A stretch of 64,000 nucleotides of DNA, from the NCBI RefSeq assembly GCF_014192415.1, contig NZ_JACHXY010000003.1, forward strand, positions 308,227-372,226, read 5' to 3'. The notes under the pieces are model-generated. The model searched no databases. It saw only the letters and a program-made list of their open reading frames with translations, and was not told where the DNA came from. The position numbers and the translations under genes are program-made. The stretch comes from Microbacterium proteolyticum (GTDB lineage Bacteria; Actinomycetota; Actinomycetes; Actinomycetales; Microbacteriaceae). Positions 56,262-63,786 of the stretch are shown in pieces; the stretch's first letter is position 1; each line of letters starts with the position of its first letter.

Positions 56262-57151
56262 ATCGCCCCTCTCGCCCGCGCGGGCTCGCGCGGCGCGACA
56301 CGCAGCTCACCGAGCTCATGGACGACCCCGACTGCGACCCGCGCGCGCTCGCCGCCACCTACCGTCGGTTCGACATGGTCAACCGTCTCGTCTCGGCGTG
56401 GGGGCGGGTCTACCGCACGCACGTGGCACCCGAGCTGCGCGCCCTCGGTCGCCCGGCCCGCGTGCTCGATCTCGGCTCGGGTGGCGGCGACGTCGTCGTG
56501 CGCCTGGCCGCCCTGGCCGCGCGCGACGGTCTCGACGTCGAGTGGGTCGGCGCCGACCCCGACCCCCGGGCGCACGAGGCCGCCCGGGCGCGGCAGCGAT
56601 CGGGTGTGCGGTTCGTCGCGGCGGGCTCGCGCGAGCTGCTGGCCGCGGGCGAGCGGTTCGACCTCGTCGTGAGCAATCACGTGCTGCACCACCTCGACGC
56701 CGAGGGCCTGCACTCGTTCACCGCCGACTCGCTCGCCCTCTCGCGCGGCGCGGTTCTGCACGCCGACATCGCACGCGGGCGACTGGCGTACGCCCTGTAC
56801 GCCGTGGGTATCGTCCCTCTGTCGGTCGGCACTTTCCTGCGCGTCGACGGACTGCGCTCCATCCGGCGGAGCTATCGCACACCCGAGCTGGCGAGCGCAC
56901 TCGGCGCCCCGTGGAGGGTGGAGTCGCCCGCACCGTTCCGCGTGCTCGCCGTCGCGCGGGGGCGAGCGGATGACGCCGTGAGCCTCGACGCCGTCGCACG
57001 GGGTCGAGCGGATGCCGCCGCGGGCGAGGTGCGCGCGGCCGCGTCGATGTCGCCCCGGGCGCGCGAGGGCGCCGCGAATGCCGGGACGCCGAGTACGGCC
57101 CGCACCGGCGCGACGACCCCCGCGACCATCCGGACGGATGCCGATGCCTGA
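56258..57151 (+). CDS. SAM-dependent methyltransferase (297 aa)
   Basis: Class I methyltransferase: SAM motif RVLDLGSGGGDVVVRLA, acidic VEWVGADPDP and the FDLVVSNHVLHHL post-motif. GTG start overlaps the polyketide synthase stop (GTGA). It probably methylates the polyketide product. After about residue 230 the chain becomes an Ala/Thr/Arg-rich tail with a 14-residue duplication (VARGRAD twice) and no evident fold; this is unusual for the family. The stop overlaps the next gene by 8 bases. Confidence 0.85.
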   Translation: MNRPSRPRGLARRDTQLTELMDDPDCDPRALAATYRRFDMVNRLVSAWGRVYRTHVAPELRALGRPARVLDLGSGGGDVVVRLAALAARDGLDVEWVGADPDPRAHEAARARQRSGVRFVAAGSRELLAAGERFDLVVSNHVLHHLDAEGLHSFTADSLALSRGAVLHADIARGRLAYALYAVGIVPLSVGTFLRVDGLRSIRRSYRTPELASALGAPWRVESPAPFRVLAVARGRADDAVSLDAVARGRADAAAGEVRAAASMSPRAREGAANAGTPSTARTGATTPATIRTDADA

Positions 57152-58265
57152 GGTGCTCGTCGTCGGCGCGGGGCCCGTGGGCCTCGCCCTCGCCGCCGAC
57201 CTGCGCACCCGCGGTGTCGACGTCGAGGTCGTCGAACGCCGCGTCGACGCCGGCGGTGGCACACGGGCCATCGGCATCCACTCCCCCGCTCTGACGCTGC
57301 TCGAGACGAGCGGCGCGACCGACGGCATTCGGGCCGAGGCCGTGCGGATCGACCGCGGCGAGGCGCGCGCCGACGGACGGGTGCTCGCCGAGATCCGGTT
57401 CGACCGTCTGCGTGCCCGGCATCCCTATGTCGCCGCGCTCCCCCAGAGCGACACGATGCGAGTGCTCACCGCCCTCGCGCCGCCGGTGCGGGGCGACACC
57501 GCGGTCCAGGCGCTGCGGCACGACGGCGGCGGCGTGCGGGCCGAGGTGTCGGGGCCGGACGGCCGGAGCGAGATCCGCGCCGCGGTCGTGGTCGTGGCAT
57601 CCGGGTGGGCGGGACGCGGGCTCGTCTACCGCGACGCCGCCGTCCGCACGCACCACTACCCCGACCGCTACGTCATGGCCGACGTCGTGGCATCCGGGGG
57701 TCCGGTGGCCCGGGTACACCTCGAGCGCGGCGGCGTGGTGGAGTCCTTCCCCCTACCCGACGGTCGCCGGAGGCTGGTCGCGTGGGCCGGGTCGAACGAG
57801 GTGGAGGATGCCGAGGCTTTCCTGCGCGGCGCGGTCGCCGCCCGCACCGGGATCGAGGTCGACATCGCCGGCGCCTCGACCTTCGGCGTCCGTCGCGCCG
57901 TCGCTCCGGCCCTGCGGCGCGGGCGCATCGTCGTCGTGGGCGACGCCGGGCACGAGGTGAGCCCGATCGGCGGGCAGGGGATGAACCTCGGGCTGCTCGA
58001 CGCGCTGACCCTGGCGCCGCTGCTCGCGCCGTGGGTGCGGCGAGGCGACGACACGGGACTCGCGCGCTGGGAACGCGACCGTCTCGCGTCGGCCCGGCAC
58101 GCGGCACGGCTGGCGTTTCTGAACACCCTGCTCGGACGCGCAGCGGGGCCGACGGCGCACGCCGTACGGACGGGTGCGCTGCGCACGCTGCTGCGAGGAC
58201 CCGGCGGCGCGGCCTTCACCCGCGCCTACGCGATGCGGTTCGACCGGGCCGCGCCCGGCACCTGA
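57144..58265 (+). CDS. FAD-dependent monooxygenase (373 aa)
   Basis: Group A flavoprotein hydroxylase: the dinucleotide fold VLVVGAGPVGLALAADLR at the N-terminus, and the second FAD motif VVGDAGHEVSPIGGQGMNLGLLDALTLAPLL. It probably hydroxylates the aromatic product of the upstream enzymes, as SrsC-like proteins convert resorcinols towards quinones. ATG 57144 overlaps the methyltransferase gene. No DG-to-substrate domain beyond the usual one. Ends 11 bases from the convergent UbiA gene. Confidence 0.88.
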   Translation: MPEVLVVGAGPVGLALAADLRTRGVDVEVVERRVDAGGGTRAIGIHSPALTLLETSGATDGIRAEAVRIDRGEARADGRVLAEIRFDRLRARHPYVAALPQSDTMRVLTALAPPVRGDTAVQALRHDGGGVRAEVSGPDGRSEIRAAVVVVASGWAGRGLVYRDAAVRTHHYPDRYVMADVVASGGPVARVHLERGGVVESFPLPDGRRRLVAWAGSNEVEDAEAFLRGAVAARTGIEVDIAGASTFGVRRAVAPALRRGRIVVVGDAGHEVSPIGGQGMNLGLLDALTLAPLLAPWVRRGDDTGLARWERDRLASARHAARLAFLNTLLGRAAGPTAHAVRTGALRTLLRGPGGAAFTRAYAMRFDRAAPGT

Positions 58266-58276
58266 CGGCCGGAACG

Positions 58277-59140
58277 TCAGGCGACGACGAGTTGCACGGC
58301 GAGCAGGAGCGCCGCGACCATCGTCAACTGAAACACCGCCCGGCCCGGGGGACGCACGAGCACGAGCACACCGGTCGCGAGGGCCACCGCGACCACGGCT
58401 GCGAAGAACACCCCTCCGACGGCCCCGACGCCACCGCCCGGGCCGAGCAGAACCGCCACCGCCCCGATGACGATCCCCGCGGCGGCGAGCAGCACCGACG
58501 CGCGCGCGCCGAGGCGGTGCGGGAGGCCGCGGACGCCGGTGCGGCGGTCGTCGTCGAGGTCGCGCACGACGTTGGTCAGGTGCACCGCGGCGCCCAGGGC
58601 GGCACCCGCGACCGACGCCCACACCGCGGCGAGCGCGGGAGCCGAGGTCGACAGCGTCGCGAACGAGGGGAACAGACCGAAACTCAGCAGGAACGGAACG
58701 ATCGAGAACGGCGTCGACTTCAGCCCGGCGTTGTACGCCCACGCCGAGGCGAGGGCGACGGCGTGAGCGGCCACGAGCCCGGGCCCCAGCGGTGCCGACA
58801 GGGCGAGGGCGACCACGACCGCCCCCACGCCGACAGCGAGCGCCCGGCCGGCGGTGACCGCTCCCCCGGCGATGGGCTTGTCGGTGCGGCCGACCGCGGC
58901 ATCCCTCGCCCCGTCGATGGCGTCGTTCGAGAGCCCCACCGACACCTGACCCGCGAAGACCGCGGCCACGAGCAGCACAAGGCGTCCGGGGTCGACACCC
59001 GCGGCGATGCCGAGCGCGAGCGACAGGGCGGTGACGACGAGCGTGGGGCCGGGGTGGGTCGACGCCCACAGCGCCCCCACGACGCCCGCGCGCCCACGAG
59101 GGGCGGGGGCGAGGGGCGGCTTCGCCGCGGCATCCGTCAC
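58277..59140 (-). CDS. UbiA-family prenyltransferase (287 aa)
   Basis: Membrane enzyme with about eight hydrophobic helices that attaches a prenyl chain to an aromatic ring or other acceptor. Both Asp-rich Mg2+/diphosphate motifs are present: NDAIDGARD near residue 72 and VRDLDDD near residue 190. TAGCGT lies 6 bases before the GTG start, a leaderless arrangement. It converges on the polyketide operon. It may prenylate the phenolic product, but menaquinone, carotenoid or heme A pathways also use this family; no other genes of those pathways are here. Confidence 0.88.
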   Translation of the reverse strand: MTDAAAKPPLAPAPRGRAGVVGALWASTHPGPTLVVTALSLALGIAAGVDPGRLVLLVAAVFAGQVSVGLSNDAIDGARDAAVGRTDKPIAGGAVTAGRALAVGVGAVVVALALSAPLGPGLVAAHAVALASAWAYNAGLKSTPFSIVPFLLSFGLFPSFATLSTSAPALAAVWASVAGAALGAAVHLTNVVRDLDDDRRTGVRGLPHRLGARASVLLAAAGIVIGAVAVLLGPGGGVGAVGGVFFAAVVAVALATGVLVLVRPPGRAVFQLTMVAALLLAVQLVVA

Positions 59141-59146
59141 TCGATG

Positions 59147-59152
59147 ACGCTA
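59147..59152 (-). promoter_or_regulatory. -10 box of the UbiA gene (leaderless arrangement)
   Basis: TAGCGT on the coding strand, 6 bases before the GTG. Confidence 0.45.
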
Positions 59153-59263
59153 CCGCGGGCGGGGGCGGACGGCTCGTTCCTCACGCGTCGGCGAGGGGTT
59201 TTGCGCCGGCAGCGACGGGGGTCGGGCGCCCCGCGTTGAGCACCACGATCGCGCAACGAACTC

Positions 59264-59290
59264 TTGGCACTCGCGGCATCCGAGTGCTAA
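59264..59290 (+). promoter_or_regulatory. CIRCE-like HrcA operator
   Basis: TTGGCACTC, 9 bases, GAGTGCTAA: one change from the canonical inverted repeat TTAGCACTC-N9-GAGTGCTAA bound by HrcA. It overlaps a possible -35 (TTGGCA) and a weak -10 (TAATCT, spacer 18). Confidence 0.9.
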
Positions 59291-59300
59291 TCTCATCACA

Positions 59301-59321
59301 GTTGAGTCGACAAGGCTCAAC
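59301..59321 (+). promoter_or_regulatory. HAIR-like HspR operator
   Basis: GTTGAGT, 7 bases, GCTCAAC: the TTGAG/CTCAA core and spacing of the HspR-associated inverted repeat CTTGAGT-N7-ACTCAAG. It lies 10 bases after the CIRCE-like site, near the expected transcript start. Confidence 0.8.
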
Positions 59322-59332
59322 TTCACCGAACA

Positions 59333-59351
59333 TCGGGATGCCACATCCCGA
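59333..59351 (+). promoter_or_regulatory. Leader hairpin of the Hsp20 gene
   Basis: Perfect 8-base arms TCGGGATG and CATCCCGA with a 3-base loop, ending 10 bases before the AAGGAG ribosome-binding site. Confidence 0.5.
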
Positions 59352-59373
59352 CCGATCGATAAGGAGAACGACA

Positions 59374-59829
59374 ATGGCCACCTACGACCCCTTCCGCGAC
59401 CTCGACCGTCTGGCGTCGACCCTTCTCGACGCACGCCGCGGCGGCGGACCTCGGCGGATGCCGATGGACCTCTACCGCGACGGCGACCACTACGTCCTCG
59501 CCGCCGATCTGCCCGGCGTCGACCCCGGTTCGGTCGACATCGACGTCGACGGTCAGCTGCTGACGATCCGCGCCGAACGAACGCTGGGCTCCGGCGACGG
59601 CGTGAAGTGGATCACGCGGGAGCGCGAGACGGCATCCTTCGTCCGCCAGCTCAACCTCGGCCAGGGCATCGACACCGAACGCATCAGCGCCTCCTACCGC
59701 AACGGCGTGCTGAGCGTGACGATCCCCGTCAGCGAGAAGGCCAAGCCGCGGCGCATCGCCGTCTCGACCGACGAGCCCGATGGGGTCATCGAGGCGCACG
59801 AGAGCACTCCTCAGCTCATCGAGCAGTAA
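59374..59829 (+). CDS. Small heat shock protein, Hsp20 family (151 aa)
   Basis: ATP-independent holdase that binds unfolding proteins. The alpha-crystallin domain spans about residues 30-130, with YVLAADLPGVDPGSVDIDVDGQLLTIRAER and the A-x-x-x-N-G-V-L motif (ASYRNGVLSVTIPV). An N-terminal FRDLDRLASTLL and short C-terminal tail complete it. ATG with AAGGAGA upstream. Upstream CIRCE-like and HAIR-like sites predict repression by both HrcA and HspR, so strong heat induction. A hairpin terminator follows. Confidence 0.94.
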   Translation: MATYDPFRDLDRLASTLLDARRGGGPRRMPMDLYRDGDHYVLAADLPGVDPGSVDIDVDGQLLTIRAERTLGSGDGVKWITRERETASFVRQLNLGQGIDTERISASYRNGVLSVTIPVSEKAKPRRIAVSTDEPDGVIEAHESTPQLIEQ

Positions 59830-59837
59830 CGCACCAC

Positions 59838-59867
59838 AGGGAACGGTCCTGGCGAGGGCCGTTCCCT
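59838..59867 (+). terminator. Terminator of the Hsp20 gene
   Basis: Arms AGGGAACGG and CCGTTCCCT, 8 bases after the stop codon. Confidence 0.65.
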
Positions 59868-60032
59868 CGTCGTTGCGTGCGGTTCACGGGTGCGGGAGCG
59901 TGCGGCGGCCGCCCGTGTAATGCGCACCCGCGCCCTACTGCCCTGCGTGCGCACCCGCGCCTCACGGCCCCCGCGCGGTCTCCGCACCAGGAGCACCCCG
60001 GCCATCGGGACGATCTCGCTCGATGTACGACA

Positions 60033-60065
60033 ACGCCCCGGGGGCCCAACCGGCTCCCGGGGCGT
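60033..60065 (-). terminator. Terminator of the acidic-protein gene
   Basis: Arms ACGCCCCGGG and CCCGGGGCGT, about 10 bases beyond the stop on the minus strand, followed there by a TTGT stretch. Confidence 0.65.
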
Positions 60066-60075
60066 CGAAGAAGGC

Positions 60076-60435
60076 TCAGAGGTCTTCGGGGGCGAGGTCG
60101 CCCTGCCCCTCTTCACCGAGCTCGACGACGCCGGGGTCCTGACCCTGGGAGTCGGTGCCGGTGGAGAGGGCGTGGATGTCCTCCAGCGGGATGTCGCTGT
60201 CGTCGGCGGGGATCTCGGCCGGATCGGCACCCGTGGCGGTGGCCGGGTTGATGTCGGCGGGGTCGGCGCCCTCGTCGAGCGCCGTGGTCGCGTCCCACTC
60301 GGCCTGCGCCGGGTCGAGTGCGGGGTCGGGCTCGATGGACGTGTCACCGTCGCGCAAGGGCTGCACTCCCGCGATTCCCCCGTCGGCGGCGGGGGTCGTC
60401 TCGGCGGTGGTCGGGTCGATCGAAGCGTCGCTCAT
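60076..60435 (-). CDS. Acidic, probably disordered hypothetical protein (119 aa)
   Basis: About 30 Asp/Glu residues, one Arg and no Lys, rich in Ala, Pro, Gly and Thr with no hydrophobic core: likely intrinsically disordered. No signal peptide. The ATG at 60435 has AAGGA 6 bases upstream, and a terminator follows, which supports a real gene; longer readings upstream are not credible. Function unknown. A second acidic protein begins at the end of this window, so such proteins may be part of this stress-related region. Confidence 0.75.
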   Translation of the reverse strand: MSDASIDPTTAETTPAADGGIAGVQPLRDGDTSIEPDPALDPAQAEWDATTALDEGADPADINPATATGADPAEIPADDSDIPLEDIHALSTGTDSQGQDPGVVELGEEGQGDLAPEDL

Positions 60436-60658
60436 GGGGGGTCCTTCCGTCGGACGCGGGTCACCGCAGGGATCAGCGGTTCCTCTCATCCCACACGGCG
60501 CACCCGCCGCCGGTGTGCCCCTTGACACGCGTCGGGCGTGCTCCGCCCCTCCGCGAGGCGCTGCCGCTCGCGCGCGACGGTCGCCGTCGGAGCCGCTGTC
60601 AAGGCGCTGGCGCCGCGGGGCCGGGCGGGCGAGCGTGAGGGAGACGAGAGGATCTCCC

Positions 60659-61867
60659 ATGAACGACTCCCGCCCCACCTCGCCCGCGCACATCGTCGTC
60701 ATCGGCGGGGGGAACGCCGGACTGTCGGTGGCGGGCCGCCTGCACCGCGCCCGTGTCGGCGAGATCACCGTGATCGAACCGCGCGAGCAGCACGTGTTCG
60801 CGCCCCTGCAGTCCCACATCGCCGGCGACTCCGCGCGGGCCTCCGAGGCCGTTCGCCGTCAAGCCGACGTCACCCCTGCGGGTGTGCGGTGGCTGCGCGA
60901 CGAGGTCTTCACCGTGGATGCCGAGGCCCAGCGCGTGCACCTCGTCTCGGGTGAGCACCTCGACTACGACCAGCTGGTCGTCTGCGCCGGCATGCGCATG
61001 GCCTGGGAGCAGGTGCCCGGGCTGCCCGATGCCATGGCGGCGCCGACGGGCATCTCGAACTACGACTTCGACCTCGCCGCGAAAGCATCCCCCGTGCTCC
61101 GCGACGTGCGCTCGGGCACCGTCGTGTTCACGCAGCCGCCGGAGCCGGCGTCCTGCGGCGCCGCAGCGCAGAAGCCGATGTACCTGGCCTGCGACTGGTG
61201 GCGGTCGATCGGCGTGCGCGACGACATCCGCGTCGTGTTCGTCTGCCCCGACCCCGTGCCCTTCGGCATCCCCGCCATCGACCGCGAGCTGCAGCGCAAG
61301 CTCGACGAGTACGGCATCGAGGTGCGCTACAGCCGTGAGCTCCGATCGGTGGATGCCGGTTCTCACAGGCTCGTGATCGGCCACGGCGACGCAGAGGAGA
61401 CGCTGTCGTACGACGTGCTGCACGCGGTGCCGCCGCAGCGGGCGCCGGAGTGGATCGCGGGCAGCGGGCTGTCGGCATCCGATGATCCGCACGGCTTCGT
61501 CGACGTGGACCCCGAGACGTTCCAGCACGCGCGTCACCCCGAGGTCTGGTCGGTGGGCGACGCCGCGGCGAGCGCCACCCGTCGCTCGGGCGGCGCGATC
61601 CGCCAGCAGGCCAAGGCTCTCGTGAAGAACATGAAGGCCGTCCTCGCCGGTCGCCCGCCCACGGCGACCTACAACGGATACAGCGTGGTGCCCTTCACGG
61701 TGTCGCGCGGCACGGTCGTGTTCGCGGAGTTCGATCGGCGCGGCCGACTGCAGCCGACGATCCCGTTCTGGCGCTCGCTGTATCGCGAGCGCCGGCTGTC
61801 GTGGATCGCCGACCGGCGCGTCCTGCCGTGGGTCTACTGGCACCTGATCCTGCGCGGCCTCGCCTGA
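60659..61867 (+). CDS. SQR-like FAD-dependent NAD(P)-disulfide-fold oxidoreductase (402 aa)
   Basis: Flavoprotein of the sulfide:quinone oxidoreductase group. FAD fold HIVVIGGGNAGLSVAGRL at residues 11-28, GDAAASATRRSGGAIRQQ near 300, and a C-terminus (FAEFDRRGRL...WVYWHLILRG) that lines up well with type II SQR such as human SQOR. Cys166 (EPASCGAAAQKP) is where SQR has a redox Cys, but the other Cys (GYTSCP in SQOR) is Val344 here (GYSVVP). So it may use another electron donor or act without the sulfide-reactive disulfide. ATG at 60659 with AGAGG 8 bases upstream. Confidence 0.82.
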   Translation: MNDSRPTSPAHIVVIGGGNAGLSVAGRLHRARVGEITVIEPREQHVFAPLQSHIAGDSARASEAVRRQADVTPAGVRWLRDEVFTVDAEAQRVHLVSGEHLDYDQLVVCAGMRMAWEQVPGLPDAMAAPTGISNYDFDLAAKASPVLRDVRSGTVVFTQPPEPASCGAAAQKPMYLACDWWRSIGVRDDIRVVFVCPDPVPFGIPAIDRELQRKLDEYGIEVRYSRELRSVDAGSHRLVIGHGDAEETLSYDVLHAVPPQRAPEWIAGSGLSASDDPHGFVDVDPETFQHARHPEVWSVGDAAASATRRSGGAIRQQAKALVKNMKAVLAGRPPTATYNGYSVVPFTVSRGTVVFAEFDRRGRLQPTIPFWRSLYRERRLSWIADRRVLPWVYWHLILRGLA

Positions 61868-61938
61868 TCCGGTGGCGCCGGGCCCGGCATCCGCTCCGGT
61901 GCGGCCGCGCCTGAGACGCGATCGCGCGTACTGATCTT

Positions 61939-62007
61939 GCGAGAAACGCTTTCTGCGTCGAGAAACGCCTGCTCCCGGCGTTTCTCGACGCGAGAGGCGT
62001 TTCTCGC
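61939..62007. repeat. Long intergenic hairpin, SQR-like/SRPBCC gap
   Basis: Inner 15-base perfect arms GCGTCGAGAAACGCC and GGCGTTTCTCGACGC (loop of 7) sit inside outer 11-base arms GCGAGAAACGC and GCGTTTCTCGC, so the whole folds as one stem of about 31 pairs. The motif GAGAAACGC occurs four times. Terminator or mobile-type repeat. Confidence 0.75.
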
Positions 62008-62121
62008 GAGGCGAGCCCGCGCGTATAGGGCACGGAACGCGATCCCTCAACCCCGGGGGCGCGTCCGGCGCACCGCGCGAAGACTGGAACCAGCCCCGGA
62101 ACCCATACGAAAGAGGACACC

Positions 62122-62574
62122 ATGGCACAGGTCATCGAAACCATCGACGTCAACGTTCCCGTCCGCGTCGCCTACAACCAGTGGACGCAGTTCGAGGAGT
62201 TCCCGCACTTCATGAGCTTCGTCGAGTCGATCACGCAGAAGACCGAGACCCTCACCCACTGGAAGGTGAAGATCGGCGGAGCCGAGCGCGAGTTCGACGC
62301 CGAGATCACCGAGCAGCACCCCGACGAGCGCGTCGCCTGGAACAGCGTCGGAGGCGACGAGAACCACGCCGGCGTCGTGACCTTCCACCGCCTGTCCGAC
62401 GACGAGACGCGCGTCACCGTGCAGATCGACTGGGAGCCCACCGGTCTTCTCGAGAAGCTCGGCGCCGCGTTCGGCGCCGACGACCACTCGGTCAAGAAGG
62501 ACCTCGACAACTTCAAGAAGTACATCGAGTCGCGCGGCGCCGAGTCCGGCGCCTGGCGCGGCGACGTCAGCTGA
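62122..62574 (+). CDS. SRPBCC-family protein (150 aa)
   Basis: START-like/polyketide cyclase fold: MAQVIETIDVNVPVRVAYNQWTQFEEFPHFM is the typical beginning, then GVVTFHRLSDDETRVTVQIDWEP and a C-terminal helix (DNFKKYIESRG). These proteins bind hydrophobic ligands in a deep cavity; roles are diverse and this one is unknown. Often found among general-stress genes in actinobacteria. ATG with AAAGAGG upstream. A strong terminator follows, shared with the convergent gene. Confidence 0.87.
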   Translation: MAQVIETIDVNVPVRVAYNQWTQFEEFPHFMSFVESITQKTETLTHWKVKIGGAEREFDAEITEQHPDERVAWNSVGGDENHAGVVTFHRLSDDETRVTVQIDWEPTGLLEKLGAAFGADDHSVKKDLDNFKKYIESRGAESGAWRGDVS

Positions 62575-62585
62575 CGTCACTCTGC

Positions 62586-62628
62586 ACAGAAGCCGGGCCC
62601 GTCCGTGATGGACGGGCCCGGCTTCTGT
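62586..62628. terminator. Bidirectional terminator
   Basis: Perfect 19-bp stem (62586-62604 with 62610-62628), loop GTGAT, centred between two convergent genes. Confidence 0.9.
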
Positions 62629-62638
62629 CATGCGGGGA

Positions 62639-63631
62639 TCACCACTGCGGGTGGATCTCCGCCCGCAGGCGCCTGTCGTACACGTCGCGCACGAGGGTGT
62701 CGAACGCGGCGATGTCGAAGCCGCCGTCGAGGAGGTCGCCCGCCGCGGCGTTCGACGCCGCCTGGGAGACCGAGCGGGCGCCCGGGATGACCGAGGTGAT
62801 TCCCGTGCGCGAGGCGATCCACGCCAGTGTCGCCGCCGGGAGCGTCACGCCCTCGGGCAGCGATGCCTTCAGCTCGTCGGCCGCCGCGACGCCCTCGTCG
62901 AACGGAACCCCCGAGAACGTCTCGCCCTTGTCGAAGGCCTCGCCGTTGCGGTTGTAGGTGCGGTGGTCGTCCTTATCGAACGTCGTGTCGGCGGTGTACT
63001 TGCCCGAGAGCAGCCCGCTCGCGAGCGGTACGCGAGCCAGCACGGCCACGTTCTTCTCGGCAGCCAGCGGCAGCACCTCGTCGAGGGGCTTGAGGCGGAA
63101 CGGGTTGAAGATGATCTGCAGGTTGGTGAGGTGCGGGCGCTGCAGAGCCGACAGCGCCTGGTCCATGGTCTCGACGGAGGCGCCGTACGCGGCGATGACG
63201 CCCTCGGTCACGAGCTGGTCCAGGGCGTCCCACGTGGCGTCGTCGTCGAGCACGGCGGACGGCGGGCAGTGCAGCTGCACGAGGTCGAGCGTGTCCTGCC
63301 CCAGCAGGCGGCGCGAGCGGTCGAGCCAGCCGCGGAAGTTCTCCATCACGTAGTTCTCGGGCACCTGGTCTTCGCGGCGCCCCATCTTGGTCGCGACCGT
63401 GATGCCCGTGGCATCCGTGCCCGTCAAGAACTTTCCGATGATCTCTTCCGACCGCCCGTCGCCGTAGACGTCGGCGGTGTCGAAGAGCGTGACTCCGGCG
63501 TCGGCCGCGGTGCGGAGCACGGCGAGCGCCTCGTCCTCACCGACCCCGCCCCAGTCGGGTCCGAGCTGCCAGGTGCCGAGGCCGACGGCCGAAACCTCGC
63601 GGCCGGTCCGGGAGAGAGGTCGCTGCTGCAT
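62639..63631 (-). CDS. Aldo/keto reductase (330 aa)
   Basis: NADPH-dependent carbonyl reductase with a TIM barrel. Family marks: GTWQLGPDWGG, the catalytic Asp and Tyr in FDTADVYGDGRSEE, Lys in VATKMGRR, His in LVQLHCPP, and the nucleotide site SVIPGARSVSQAASN. Length typical. ATG at 63631 follows AAAGGA. Physiological substrate unknown; such enzymes commonly clear reactive aldehydes, which suits the stress-related neighbours. Confidence 0.92.
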   Translation of the reverse strand: MQQRPLSRTGREVSAVGLGTWQLGPDWGGVGEDEALAVLRTAADAGVTLFDTADVYGDGRSEEIIGKFLTGTDATGITVATKMGRREDQVPENYVMENFRGWLDRSRRLLGQDTLDLVQLHCPPSAVLDDDATWDALDQLVTEGVIAAYGASVETMDQALSALQRPHLTNLQIIFNPFRLKPLDEVLPLAAEKNVAVLARVPLASGLLSGKYTADTTFDKDDHRTYNRNGEAFDKGETFSGVPFDEGVAAADELKASLPEGVTLPAATLAWIASRTGITSVIPGARSVSQAASNAAAGDLLDGGFDIAAFDTLVRDVYDRRLRAEIHPQW

Positions 63632-63786
63632 GGCGATGTCCTTTCGAAGCGTCCCTCGAGCCTAGCCAGCCCCTCCGACAGCGGGGTCTCGGGGAGATGG
63701 ATGCCAAGACCCCGGCGAGCGCAACCCCGGCTCACCCCGCATTCGCGGCGCCTAGCGTGGCCGCACACCGATCAGGAGGATCACCC

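Noticed and set aside
59333-59372. RNA thermometer for the Hsp20 gene
   Set aside because: The hairpin does not include the AAGGAG ribosome-binding site, so a simple ROSE or fourU model does not fit; kept only as an unexplained leader hairpin.
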